Below, piece after piece: positions 10,448 to 21,312 of a DNA stretch of 64,000 bases (position 1 is its first letter; each line of letters opens with the position of its first letter). A program made the position numbers and the translations under genes. This DNA is from Neoarius graeffei (taxonomy: Eukaryota; Chordata; Actinopteri; Siluriformes; Ariidae): NCBI RefSeq assembly GCF_027579695.1, contig NC_083577.1:37607198-37671197 (forward strand), read 5' to 3'. A model generated the notes under the pieces. That model did no database searches. It saw only the letters and a list, made by a program, of their open reading frames with translations, and was not told where the DNA came from.

Positions 10448-10557
10448 GGCTGGCTTTTTTTTCGTGGTATATTCCATTCAGCTAGCATGATATTGAACGA
10501 GTTGAAGACGAGTAGCTGAATGGAACATCTCTGATACACCATGAAAAAAAGCCAGCC
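10448..10557. repeat. Fold-back hairpin, arms of about 40 bp
   Basis: GGCTGGC followed by a T run and ending TTCCATTCAGCTA (10448-10484) is inverted at 10513-10557, with an 8-bp difference in one arm and a loop of 28 bp. It probably represents a small foldback transposon abutting the TIR element. Confidence 0.7.
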
Positions 10558-11230
10558 AATGTTATTATTATTACCTCACCCACTAGAGTATAAGTGGGGC
10601 GACGTATTGCTTGCGGTTGGGTTTCTTTGTTTGTTTTTTTGGAAATGATATTACAGGAATACGGCTGGATCAATCTTCATGAAACTTTCAGGATAGATGG
10701 GCATTGGTCTCAAATAGAACCTCCAACATTTTGATGGTCATCTGGTCAAGTTCACCAAAAAGGTCAAAATCGTTTTTGTTGTGGCTACTGCTTCATATAG
10801 AGGCCCTAGCCACTACATCATCGTGCTGTAAGAATGTAAGAGTGTAACAATCACGCACTGCGCATACACGTGTTCCAATTAAAATGGCTGGTGAGTGTAT
10901 ACAGTTTGGTTCACCATTCGAAATAAATGAACTAGACTAAAGAAATCGCTTTCAGACATGTTTAAGCTTATTACAGAGGGAAAGTGTGTTCCACTGAGCT
11001 CTAATGCCAGGCCATTTCCAGGAAATAAGAGTTTCGGTCATGGCAAGTGTGTGTATGTCAGCCTCGGTTCGGAGATTTCAGTTTCGAAAACTGTAAGAGG
11101 TAAGAGTAGAATAATATAAAGTACAGACACTTGGTATATTTAACTTCTGTGATTTTTAAATAATTCATTTTTGGATTATGCTTCATTTTTGTGGCTACTG
11201 CCTCAGTGTGTATATATCACATACATACAC

Positions 11231-11235
<5 letters not shown>
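10558..11235. other. No gene seen
   Basis: Moderately AT-rich; some of it (ACTTTCAGGATAGATGGGCATTGG and neighbours) resembles unclassified dispersed fish repeats. No coding frame. Confidence 0.35.

Positions 11236-11282
<47 letters not shown>
11236..11282 (+). repeat. (AT)n microsatellite
   Basis: Uninterrupted AT dinucleotides. Confidence 0.97.
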
Positions 11283-11287
<5 letters not shown>

Positions 11288-11552
11288 CACACTATATGGA
11301 CATGGTATCGGAAAACAATTTTATTTATAAGCAGCAGCCACATGTACCCATAGAGTACCTAATTTTTGGTGATACCGGTATCTCACTCATGAGATATACA
11401 TTCACCACTTGAAGATAAACTTCATATCTTAGTGCTACCGTATATTATATTATAAACAGTAATAGATAATGGATGGATGGATTATATTATGGATGCACAT
11501 ATTTGATTTTCATGACATTCGGTATTATTTTATGGATTCAGAAATATCGAGG

Positions 11553-11927
11553 GGGCGGCATGGTGGTGTAGTGGTTAGCGCTGTTGCCTCACAGCAAGAA
11601 GGTCCTGGGTTCGAGCCCCGGGGCCGGCGAGGGCCTTTCTGTGCGGAGTTTGCATGTTCTCCCCGTGTCCGTGTGGGTTTCCTCCGGGTGCTCCGGTTTC
11701 CCCCACAGTCCAAAGACATGCAGGTTAGGTTAACTGGTGACTCTAAATTGACCGTAGGTGTGAATGTGAGTGTGAATGGTTGTCTGTGTCTATGTGTCAG
11801 CCCTGTGATGACCTGGCGACTTGTCCAGGGTGTACCCCGCCTTTCGCCCGTAGTCAGCTGGGATAGGCTCCAGCTTGCCTGCGACCCTGTAGAAGGATAA
11901 AGCGGCTAGAGATAATGAGATGAGATG
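11553..11927 (+). mobile_element. SINE-A, full length
   Basis: Complete copy. Target duplication AGAAATATCGAGG (13 bp) at 11540-11552 and 11928-11940. Confidence 0.96.
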
Positions 11928-11940
11928 AGAAATATCGAGG

Positions 11941-13342
11941 ACATAAATTATAAGAAGTGTGTACTGACGAGGCCAATTAACAAGTCTAATACCATGAAAA
12001 GTTTTTTTTTGTACTCTTGCGTATCATTGACAGATGATAATGTCATCTCAACAAACCACATGCCCAGCTCTTACTCTGTCCCATATATGATCATCTTTCT
12101 TCATTCCCACTAATGACTTTGTCCTCTCAAATTTTCCACCCTACCTACCCTGGTATTGACCCAAAAATAATTAATGGATTTCCAGATATAAAGCCTCGAG
12201 TCCATTTTTTTAGTTAGTAATAGGCAGAGTTGCTACCTTGCTTGGTGTTCTGAGCAGAAAATCAGTCGTCCATACAACGAAAAAAATATTTCTTCACAGT
12301 TCTGAGAAGAAATAAAAGATGTTGCTCGATTGCTTCAGTGATCATTTGCACAATATTTGCTCTGGAAAACTCCAGAACTGTCAAACAAACCCACTACGTC
12401 CTTACAAAATAAATAAATAAATAAATAAATAAAAAAATTAAGTTGAGGGATATTTTCATGTTTTCTTTTGTCCTTGAAAGCTATTAATATTTCTGCAACT
12501 TTCCCACATTACCTGATCAGTGTGGAATAATAAATGGAAATACAGTACATTATATCCATTGTAGAGATCAGCGCTAATGGATTTTTCTCGTATAATACAC
12601 TGAAAAGTACACGTGTGCATTGTTTCAGAACTTTTGTCTTGCAGCTACGTACAACAAAAGGCTACTTTTTGTTCACTACTTAGTGACGTTCTGTCTCATT
12701 GACCCTGCAACTTCTTCAGACTTTATAATACAATTGTAAAATATATTCCAAAATTCCCAGCAGGGCTTATCTTCATCTCAATTAACAGCAATGTGAATAA
12801 GATTTATGGAAATAGTCACACCGAGTCCTTGCTGTGGTTGTTCCTGATGACAGCCCAGGTGGCAGTACAGATGGAGAGAATGTGACCACGAATAAAAATC
12901 ACCGTTCTGTTTCATATGCACAAAGACCAGTTATATTTTCTCAACACTTTTATTTCACCTTGTTACTCTCAGGTCAAAAGAGCTGCGTAATATAAATATG
13001 ATTGGAGACCTTGAGCACAGCACATAAAAGTTTATGTAGTGATGTTCTACTTTTAGTTTAAAAAAAAAAAAAGTGTCATCTGGACCTGAACAGGCCATAA
13101 AGGATACAAAGAGTGGAGATGCCTTGCAACAGACACACACCTTACACACTGTTGTATGGAATGTGTTCAATCTCACATGTCATTGATTGAGCCCTGGTGT
13201 ATTCCACAGCTGAAAGCTCTCTTCCACTTCCTACCCAAATCCTTTAGGGAAGCCGATTTGTCTTCGAGTGCAGTGCTGCATGGTCGTGGAAATGTGATTG
13301 ATATATAACCCAATCTTCCTCTCTCTCTTCGTGTGTGTGTAG
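11941..13342. other. No gene seen; upstream flank of the 13.3-kb exon
   Basis: AT-rich, apparently low-repeat sequence with an (AAAT)n tract at about 12408-12434. The pyrimidine-rich run TCTTCCTCTCTCTCTTC at 13314-13330 precedes the acceptor AG at 13341-13342. Confidence 0.4.
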
Positions 13343-13443
13343 GCCTGAGGAGGGCAAGATGACAGCTTTAATCCCGGCGCTGCTGCTTCTTTTCGGCATC
13401 TCTGTGACGTTGACTCTGAAGGTGGTGTCAAAGAGAGGCTCAG
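13343..13443 (+). CDS. Host exon candidate: signal peptide of a secreted or membrane protein
   Basis: The exon is bounded by a pyrimidine-rich acceptor (CTCTTCGTGTGTGTGTAG|GCC) and a consensus donor (GGCTCAG|GTAGG). The ATG at 13359 has a purine at -3 and is followed by MTALIPALLLLFGISVTLTL, then KVVSKRGS: a hydrophobic core of about 15 residues followed by a basic patch, as in a signal peptide or signal anchor. Coding sequence is 28 codons plus one base, so the intron is phase 1, typical after signal-peptide exons of extracellular proteins. The short stretch before the ATG would be 5' UTR. I could not find later exons in the window; they could be distant. I do not recognise the gene. This is the strongest host-gene signal here. 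Confidence 0.55.
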
Positions 13444-14092
13444 GTAGGCCCTGTTTCAATCCTCCTCCATGCCAGTGTTAATCACGTCCTGCGTTCCCAC
13501 AATAATGGAGTACCGTTTCATTTATGATGATCAAAGCTCTGGCATTAAAGCAGCCTTACTGGCCATAATTAATGCTTTAAATGTAAATTCAGTGGTGTTC
13601 TGATGTGTATATGAGAACGAGAGGTGGAAAGAGAGCGAGTGAACATGCATATATTAATGCCTTAATGTTGAAGTTTTGCCTTGTGGGAAATTTTATGACC
13701 TCCTTTTAGTTTAGTTTTCTATATACAATGTTTGTGTAAGATTTCTACATACTGGATTAACATGAGATCTTGACTCCTGATTTTTTTTTCATCATCATCT
13801 TCCTGTCTGAAGATGTTAATTCATTTTTATTTGTAACAAATAAGGTTGGATTGATGATACTAGGACACAAGGTGAGACTGTCTTTTCCATCCCTTTTGGA
13901 TTAAAGATAGTAGATACAGAGCACCGGCTACAATTACCGACACCTTAACGATCTTTTGCCTATTGCAAAAGTAGAAAAGACTTTCAATAGGTATATTGTG
14001 CATGAATAATTACTTAAACTTCCACTGGGGGGGGAGAAAAAAAAAGTTGATTCTCGATTACTTAGTGTATCAGATCACATGACACCTTTGTG
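13444..14092. other. Probable intron, no gene seen
   Basis: Sequence after the donor at 13444. AT-rich with no further exon recognised. If the preceding exon is real this is intronic. Confidence 0.35.
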
Positions 14093-14105
14093 CACAGTTA
14101 GACAT

Positions 14106-14470
14106 CTCATCTCTAGCCGCTTTATCCTGTTCTACAGGGTCGCAGGCAAGCTGGAGCCTATCCCAGCTGACTACGGGCGAAAGGCGGGGTACACCCTGGA
14201 CAAGTTGCCAGGTCATCACAGGGCTGACACATAGACACAGACAACCATTCACACTCACATTCACACCTACGGTCAATTTAGAGTCACCAGTTAACCTAAC
14301 CTGCATGTCTTTGGACTGTGGGGGAAACCGGAGCACCCGGAGGAAACCCACATGGACACGGGGAGAACATGCAAACTCCACACAGAAAGGCCCTCGCCGG
14401 CCACGGGGCTCGAACCCGGACCTTCTTGCTGTGAGGCGACAGCGCTAACCACTACACCACCGTGCCGCCC
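14106..14470 (-). mobile_element. SINE-A at the 3' end of the chimeric unit
   Basis: Full-length copy with a shortened tail (AGAGATGAG). It is followed at 14471-14481 by GCCCATAGCTC, the 5' target duplication that belongs to the SINE at 43704-44084. The flank was therefore copied along with the SINE. Confidence 0.9.
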
Positions 14471-15010
14471 GCCCATAGCTCCACTAGCAAAAAAAACATA
14501 GCATTAATCTAGCACCACTGATTGAACCAAATAAAGCTACGTATAATGTGAATTGTAAAAATTTGGTATTAATCTGGCTGTATCATGACTTTTTTTTCAT
14601 ATGGATGTGTTAAATACAGACAGAAATATTCCAGACCTGACAGGCAGGTGAATATCAGGACTGAAGCAAAGACTAGACCAGCGATCTCAACATGGGCCTC
14701 TCAAAAGATGTTTAAAATTTAGTACAAAAATCATGAAAAATAAAAACGCCTGACATATGAATGCGCCTTATACAACAAAACAACGCATGGTCATTTTAAC
14801 AGCTATATTCATTTTTTATTTTGAATCAATATTAATAAAGTAATTCTGATTTCTGATTCTGATATGTTGATTTTTTTTCAGTACAGTAAAAGGCACACCA
14901 GTTTATTCTATACTTTCTTTTAAAAAATGCAAGGAACAAGAATGATGGAGGATGGTATGACATCACAGACGAGCACTAACAGAGCCTTGCCTTAACTACA
15001 GCCTAATATA

Positions 15011-15297
15011 CCCCTTTTCCACCAAATCAGTTCCAGGGCTGGTTCGGGGCCAGTGCTGGTGCTGGTTCACAACTCGTTCAACTTGCGAGCCAGCTGAGAA
15101 CCAGTTTGCTTTTCCATAGCTCGCGGTGCTAAGGGAAGCCACGTCATTATGTCGCTGTATACGTCAGTTACGTCGCTGTATACGTCAGTTACGTCGCTAC
15201 GTTTGCATAAACCTTGGCGCGAATATTGAAGCAAAAACAACATGGAAGAAGCAGCAGCAGCAACAATAATAATAATGGATAACTTTGCGTTTGTACA
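15011..15297 (-). mobile_element. Half of a long-TIR MITE, within the chimera
   Basis: Starts with the terminus CCCCTTTTCCACCAAATC and matches the right half of the element at 42581-43163. It has two copies of the 22-bp internal repeat (TGACGT-containing), where the 43-kb copy has three. It is truncated at the fusion with the SINE head. Confidence 0.85.
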
Positions 15298-15461
15298 TGT
15301 CTTTGGACTGTGGGGGAAACCGGAGCACCCGGAGGAAACCCACGCGGACACGGGGAGAACATGCAAACTCCGCACAGAAAGGCCCTCGCCGACCCCGGGG
15401 CTCAAACCCGGACCTTCTTGCTGTGAGGTGACAGCGCTAACCACTACACCACCGTGCCACC
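15298..15461 (-). mobile_element. SINE-A head fragment fused to the MITE
   Basis: Head and central domain only, ending at the conserved CAAAGACATG, where the sequence switches to the MITE. The outer edge abuts the target duplication exactly, so the SINE 5' end is the 5' end of the whole insertion. Confidence 0.9.
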
Positions 15462-15474
15462 CACAGTTAGACAT

Positions 15475-16137
15475 ATTTATTTAAAAAAATAATAAAAATC
15501 ATTGGTATGTTGTATTAACAAAACAGTTTTTATTTAAAATTCGTTTTACATAGACTTATATAGTATATAAATATAATCGATGTCTGTTTACGTAAATGAG
15601 GAAGTAATTCTAATGTTTGTAAATAAATGAACTGATAATGTTGAACCTGTGTCAGAAAATCTTTTTGTTCCACTTTCTACCCACTAAGTATTTTTGTAGA
15701 TCACAGTTTATTAATTATTTGTTGTTGTTGGTATTAATTTCTAGTTTACCAATAAATGCCAACAGGCAACTGACACTGGAACCACATGAAAATCCAGGTC
15801 AAAGGTTGCATGTCATTCCTCAAACCAAAATATTACAATATCAGGAGACATTTTATATGTGGTAGATATTTACAACAAACTGAAAAAAAAAATATTTTTA
15901 ATGGAATGGGAAAATCTGAATATTCAAGCATGTACTTTTTTATATGTTAGGAATTTAATTCTGATCCAATTCTATTTATTGCAATAGGATTCCAAATACT
16001 CTAAACATTCCATTCTGTTATGAATCAGAAAAAAATCACAGCACTTTTATTATTTTTTTTAAATACTTCGTTTACTTCAACAACATTACACAAAGATTGC
16101 TCCATAATGGTTGTAAATGTCACTTAATTCCACAGCA
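15475..16137. other. No gene seen
   Basis: AT-rich, no coding frame with bias, no clear repeat ends. Confidence 0.4.
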
Positions 16138-16571
16138 TGTCGATAATGATGGACACCAGTGAAAGTGATCACTATTATTAACACCTCACGTGATGTCTCA
16201 AACACTGGTTTACCGTAAATCCAAAATGGCGACTGTCAAATGAAAGAGTAAGAAACAAAAGTAGGTTTCGACAAGGAGATCATGAAACATCGGTGAATTT
16301 GATCAGTAAAAACATGTCCATGAGCTTTCCACCATGCTTACCTGCGATGATAACGTCCGGGTTTTTCTCAGCTTGCTAATCGTGCTGAAAAAAATTCCAT
16401 CTCCGGTAACGAGCTGTGTCATCAGATGACAAGCTCAAAGGGTGAGAGGAGTCTTCTGGTTGATTAATTAACCAATAATAACTGTTATAACTGAAACTCA
16501 CCTTTGTAAAATTGTTTTTTATTGGTAAATCTGACAAGGTGTCGATAATTATGGACTGTCGATAATTGTAG
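16138..16571. mobile_element. Possible small TIR element
   Basis: GTCGATAATGATGGACACC near 16139 is nearly inverted by GGTGTCGATAATTATGGAC near 16539-16557, followed by a further GTCGATAATTG. The repeat is itself quasi-palindromic, which lowers confidence. No coding sequence. Confidence 0.35.
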
Positions 16572-17286
16572 CCGCTGCTCTATATGCAGTGCCTAAAAGT
16601 GGAGCTCCTGATGAGTGTATGAGCAAAGTATTTGCAAGGGCACAAAATCAACCTGAATAGAATAATAAAAATAATAATACATAAGCTTAAATAATCCAGT
16701 TTTTCCACAAGACTTGAAAGTTAAGCTTGAGTACGCTTAATTTCTCAGTGATAACTCAGCATTTCATTGCAACTTTTCTTCAAGCAATTCTAAAATGATT
16801 ATGGACTTTTATTCCATTGTATTGTTGTGATTGTAAGAAAGCTAGATACTAGAAGTGTTTTAGTACCAAGGTTAAGTACAAAGGAAAAAAAAAAGTAGCA
16901 AAAACGCTCCAAACCAATTTTGTTAGCAACCTGGATGCACAAGGAATCCTGCCAAAACCACAAGGTCTCAAGAGTTTTTTTTTTTTTTCCTGCCAGCATA
17001 TCATAGAAATTTGTGAAGAATAACTGAAACTAATCGTGAATATTTTCTGGAAAATGTTAGTAAATAATCCCATGTTATTTTTTAAAAAGCAAATTAAAGA
17101 TAAGTGCTGGATAAAAACCCATCTGTCTTATTTAAATAAAGATACAAATTTTGTTGTCGGGTGGTCAGGTGTTTATGAAATACGTTGCCTTGCGTTTACG
17201 ATCGGGATCCCTGTGGTGGTACACGTACGCTGTTCGTCCGTTCGCAAAAGCCACCGATAATCAGGTTGATGCATTACCATATTCTC
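16572..17286. other. No gene seen
   Basis: AT-rich with A and T runs (for example 16974-16988). The frames here run through the homopolymers or overlap on both strands and are not convincing. Confidence 0.35.
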
Positions 17287-17290
17287 TTAA

Positions 17291-17935
17291 AGGGGAACTG
17301 AAGGCAAATTTATCATCAAAATTCTATTTCTCATTTTATTAAATATCGGAATGCATTTCTGGCAGCTATTTTGTCACTGCTAAAGCCAGTTATGAGTGTT
17401 TAAAATATGCTCTAATATATCAGTCCGTATGTCAAAGCAACGGCCGTAAACGAGATTCGTTGAGACCTGTGCGAGACATCGTAGGACGGAAGTAAAACAT
17501 ACAGCGGAAATCAAAGTGACTGACATCTGCCAACATTATCAAAAGACGTGCTCTTTCGAATGCTGATGTAATCAAGCTGGAAGTTTAGTTTGTTTTGATA
17601 GCAATCAGGAAAGTTTCAAAAAAGTAGGCAGTAATCGTCATTTAAACTCGTTTCTATGCAATATTTCATCTGGAAAACAGTTTTCAAAATGGCAACACTG
17701 ACACCTGGCTGACACTTCACGTTTTGAAGTCTCGCACGAGTCTCGTGAAGATCGCGTGGATAAGTGACGCTTGCCGTGGGCCAAATGAACTAAAGATTTA
17801 ACAGGCCGATAAGTATAATATTTAATTGCAATTAGTTGCCAATACGAGTCACGATATAAGGTTACTAAAACCGAAAACGTAACTGAATAACACGTTAAGA
17901 AATAAAGCAAGTTTAAAAATGACTTCAGTTCTACT
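17291..17935. mobile_element. TTAA MITE, copy 2
   Basis: Flanked by TTAA at 17287-17290 and 17936-17939, ends AGGGGAACTGAAGGC and GACTTCAGTTCTACT. 645 bp, inverted relative to copy 1 and in the same orientation as copy 3. Small internal deletions account for the shorter length. Confidence 0.85.
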
Positions 17936-18400
17936 TTAAATACAGAATTTTGTTATTATACAACTTAAAATGATGAGCTCAATAATTTCAAGGTGACAGA
18001 CTGTATTAAACAGCCCTGTTCAGAACGGCTGATTTGAGTGCCTGTTCATTTAAATGATAATGAGCCACTGCTCACCCCACCCCCCTCTTTTGCCAGCCGA
18101 CAAGGTACAGTAGCATATTACTCACGAATATTCATTTGCAAAGGCAGCTCTCAAGCGATGAGTGGAGATAATCAGATGAGGGGCGGCATAATTTTAAATG
18201 ATCTCCCCTTGCGACCAAATCTGACCAGCTTGTTGGAGCACAAGTTTTCTAAAATGGGCAGAAAAAGAAACTGACAACTGGGTGTCTTACTTCAGAGTTT
18301 GTGGGTTGGTAGGCTCCACATAGCCAAATGTCCTGAAAAAGTGAGTTTTCCCTAATATGTCCTAATTCGGTTTATTAATTCCATTCATGAGAGTTACACA

Positions 18401-19026
18401 CTAAAGGCCGTCAGTCCAAACCTGATCTTATTTGATCTCAATCTGATCTTCCTGAGTCCTGTCCACATTATGTATTGCAAGTGATCAGATCCAATCTGTG
18501 TGTTCGTGTGGCAGTCCTCATTTTCAGTCTTATTCACACTGGTTGCTATAGTAATGATGTTGCCCCCCCAAAGTAGTAATGACATTGCCACCAAAAGTAG
18601 AAGTAGTTGACAGAAACAAACCAAAATGGAGGGTAATGAAATGGGCTTGCCTATTTGCCACATGCCAGTAACGTGGAGCCGTGGTGCAGGTTTTATAAAA
18701 AATAATGAGACAGTGTCAAAGACAGAGGAGGCTTGTCTGCGCCGCTTTATTTCATGCACCAACAAGCTAACATGCTTCCTGTACATGTGATGTAATCATG
18801 ACCTTTATGTGGCATCAAAAGTCACAGATGTAACGGATTTGCAATTTAAAAAAAAAGAAAAGAAGTTTTTCGGTCATATTTCAAACCACATACGAATGTG
18901 GTTTGAAACAGAGTTGTAAAAATTGGATCTTGTGATTTTCAGCTGTTCAGATTTGCCACATTTGATCAGATTCCAATCTGATATGCACGTAAATGGGATT
19001 TGAACTGACAGTCTGAACACAGCCTA
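18401..19026. mobile_element. Possible MITE with imperfect TIRs
   Basis: The left edge (TAAAGGCCGTCAGTCCAAAC) and the reverse complement of the right edge (TTAGGCTGTGTTCAGACTG) share the GTCAGTYCAAA core with an offset. CTGATC-type motifs recur inside near both ends. No transposase. Exact ends uncertain. Confidence 0.35.
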
Positions 19027-19263
19027 AGATCCTGATTTACTAAGAAACTGTATACCCATTCCCAAATAACGAGTACTAATTTCTACATGCAATTGGAGAA
19101 ATTACACTTGAAGTTAGTGCATGTAATTTATAAAGAAATGGTCTGAATCATGTTATGCACAAAGTACATTGAAAAAGAAAAAAAAAAACTTGGATTAAAA
19201 AGTCAAGTAGTTGCAGGTAATTTTAAAAAGTTTTTTTCCCCCCTCAACAACAAAACCAATTTA

Positions 19264-20839
19264 CACTTGTGTTCAAAATAATAGCAGTCCAACACAACTA
19301 ACCAGATCAAATCACTGTTTTTGGTGGAAATTATATTACTACATGGCAAATAATTTACCAGTAGGTGTAGTGGAGTCATAGAAAACCAACAGACCCAACA
19401 TTCATGATATGCATGCTCCTGAGTCTGTGTAATCGAATAATTAAGTGAAAGGGACGTGTCCAAAATAATAGCAGTGTGGAGTTTAATTAGTGAGGTCATT
19501 CATTCTGTGAAAAAACAGATGTCAATCAGGTGGCCCTAATTTAAGGATGAAGCCAGCACATGTTGTACATCCATTTCTCTCTGAAAACCTGAGAAACATG
19601 GGTTGTTCCAGACATTGTTCAGAAGAACAGCGTGCTTTGATTAAAACGTTGATTGGAGAGGTAAAACGTATACTGTAAAGAAGTGCAGAAAATGATAGGC
19701 TGCTCAGCTAAAATGATCTCCAGTGCTTTAAAATGGACAGCAAAGCCAGAGAGACGTGGAAGAAAACAGAAGACTACCATTCAAATGGATCGAAGAATAG
19801 CCAGAATGGCAAAGACTCAGCCAATGATCAGCTCCAGGGTGATCAAAGACGGTCTGAAGTTACCTGTGAGTACTGTGACAATTAGAAGATGCCTGTGTGA
19901 AGCTAATCTATCGGCAAGAAGCTCCCGCAAAGTTCCACTGTTAAAAAAAAAGACGTGCTGAAGAGGATACAATTTGCCAAAGAACACATCGACTGGCCTA
20001 AAGAGAAATGGAAAAACATTTTGTGGAGTGATGAAAGTAAAGTTGTTCTTTTTGGGCCCAAGAGCCGCAGACAGTTTTTCAGACGACCCCCAAACACTGA
20101 ATTCAAGCCACAGTACACTCTGAAGACAGTGAAGCATGGTGGTGCAAGCATCATGATATGGGGATGGTTCTCTTACTATGGTGTTGGGCCCATTTGTCGC
20201 ATACCAGGGATCATGGATCAGTTTGCATATATCAAAATACTTGGAGGTCATGTTGCCTTATGCTGAAGAGGAAATGCCCTTGAAATGGGTGTTTCAACAA
20301 GACAACGACCCCAAACACACCAGTAAGCGAGCAGCATCAGGGTTCAAGACCAACAAAATGAAAGTTATGGAGTGGCCAGCCCAATCCCCGGACCTTAATC
20401 CGATAGAAAACTTGTGGGGTGACATCAAAAATGCTGTTTCTGAGGCAAAACCAAGAAATGCAGAGGAATTGTGGAATGTTTTCAAATCATCCTGGGCTGG
20501 AATACCTGTTTACAGGTGCCAGAAGTTCTCAGAAACCGTGGTTATACAACTAAATTAGTTTAGTGATTCACAGGAATACTAAATCCTTAAGATTTTTTCC
20601 GTTTATACAGTAAATATTTGGAGTTTGTAATGAAAAATGCAGACACTGCTATTTTTTTGAACAGCCCAATGTTCATTTTTCTTCATTTTCTGTAAAGTAA
20701 TTAAAATATTCATACATTTTTCTTCATGTTTTGATGTAGAATATAATGTGCAGTGTTCCCAATGCATGGAAATAAAAACTAAGGATTTTGAGCTTTACTC
20801 ACGTTTTTAAACACACTGCTATTATTTTGAACACAACTG
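19264..20839 (+). mobile_element. Tc1-like element (family Tc1-B), copy 1
   Basis: Ends CACTTGTGTTCAAAATAATA and, inverted, CAGTTGTGTTCAAAATAATA, flanked by TA at 19262-19263 and 20840-20841. Length 1576 bp. The second copy is at 57748-59713. It carries a decayed transposase on the plus strand. Confidence 0.95.
19598..20558 (+). pseudogene. Tc1-family transposase, frameshifted and internally deleted
   Basis: The ATG at 19598 starts MGCSRHCSEEQRALIKTLIG, then the frame breaks. A helix-turn-helix region continues at 19683-19961 ([23 protein letters not shown]). A further shift after the A run near 19943 leads into the catalytic part at 19955-20266 (ILWSDESK, first Asp). A third shift near 20245 leads to 20178-20558, with QQDNDPKHTS (second Asp) and NPIENLW (Glu), spaced as DD34E. 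The C-terminus lacks about a dozen residues usual for the family. The lesions at the N-terminus, the A run and the C-terminus are shared with the 58-kb copy. Confidence 0.9.
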
Positions 20840-20841
20840 TA

Positions 20842-21161
20842 TATATTTCCTGTTTAACCTTTAACTGCAAAACTAAAATAAATTACCTACAACAAAATGG
20901 CACATTTTTAGGCTTAATTTATTTTAGCATAGCAGAAGGAAATATTCAAATTAAAACTTTTTACTTGATTTGTTCTTGATAGCTGCAGCAAATTTTGGAG
21001 GCTCCCAGGAGAGGGAACTAAATTGTAACTCAGATTACTGCCAATAAAACACTTAAAAAAATTCAAAATACAACATGTATGACATACAAATATAGACATG
21101 TGTATGAGGCAGATAAGGTAATTAAATAATTTATAATAACATTTTTCAAAAAAAAAAAAAA
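20842..21161. other. No gene seen
   Basis: AT-rich spacer ending in an A run (21149-21161). Confidence 0.4.
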
Positions 21162-21312
21162 GATTGGCACTGCAGTGCAATGGTTATCACTGACACCTTA
21201 CAGCAAGACGGTTCGAACCTCATGGCCGAATGGAGCCCTTCTGTTTAGAGTTTGCCTGTTCTCCTCATGCTTGTGTGGGTTTCCTCCCACCATCCAAAGA
21301 CATGCAGATTAA

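Larger units (their letters stand above)
14106..15461 (-). mobile_element. Chimeric retrotransposed unit: SINE head, half MITE, unique spacer, SINE
   Basis: A 1356-bp block flanked by an exact 13-bp duplication CACAGTTAGACAT (14093-14105 and 15462-15474). Read on the minus strand it begins with a SINE-A head (15461 to about 15298), switches at a CA microhomology to half of a MITE (15297 to 15011), continues through about 540 bp of non-SINE spacer, and ends with a full SINE-A whose tail meets the target duplication (14470 to 14106). The MITE, spacer and SINE part is the near-identical inverse of 42855-44084. It behaves as one insertion made by the SINE/LINE machinery. Confidence 0.8.
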
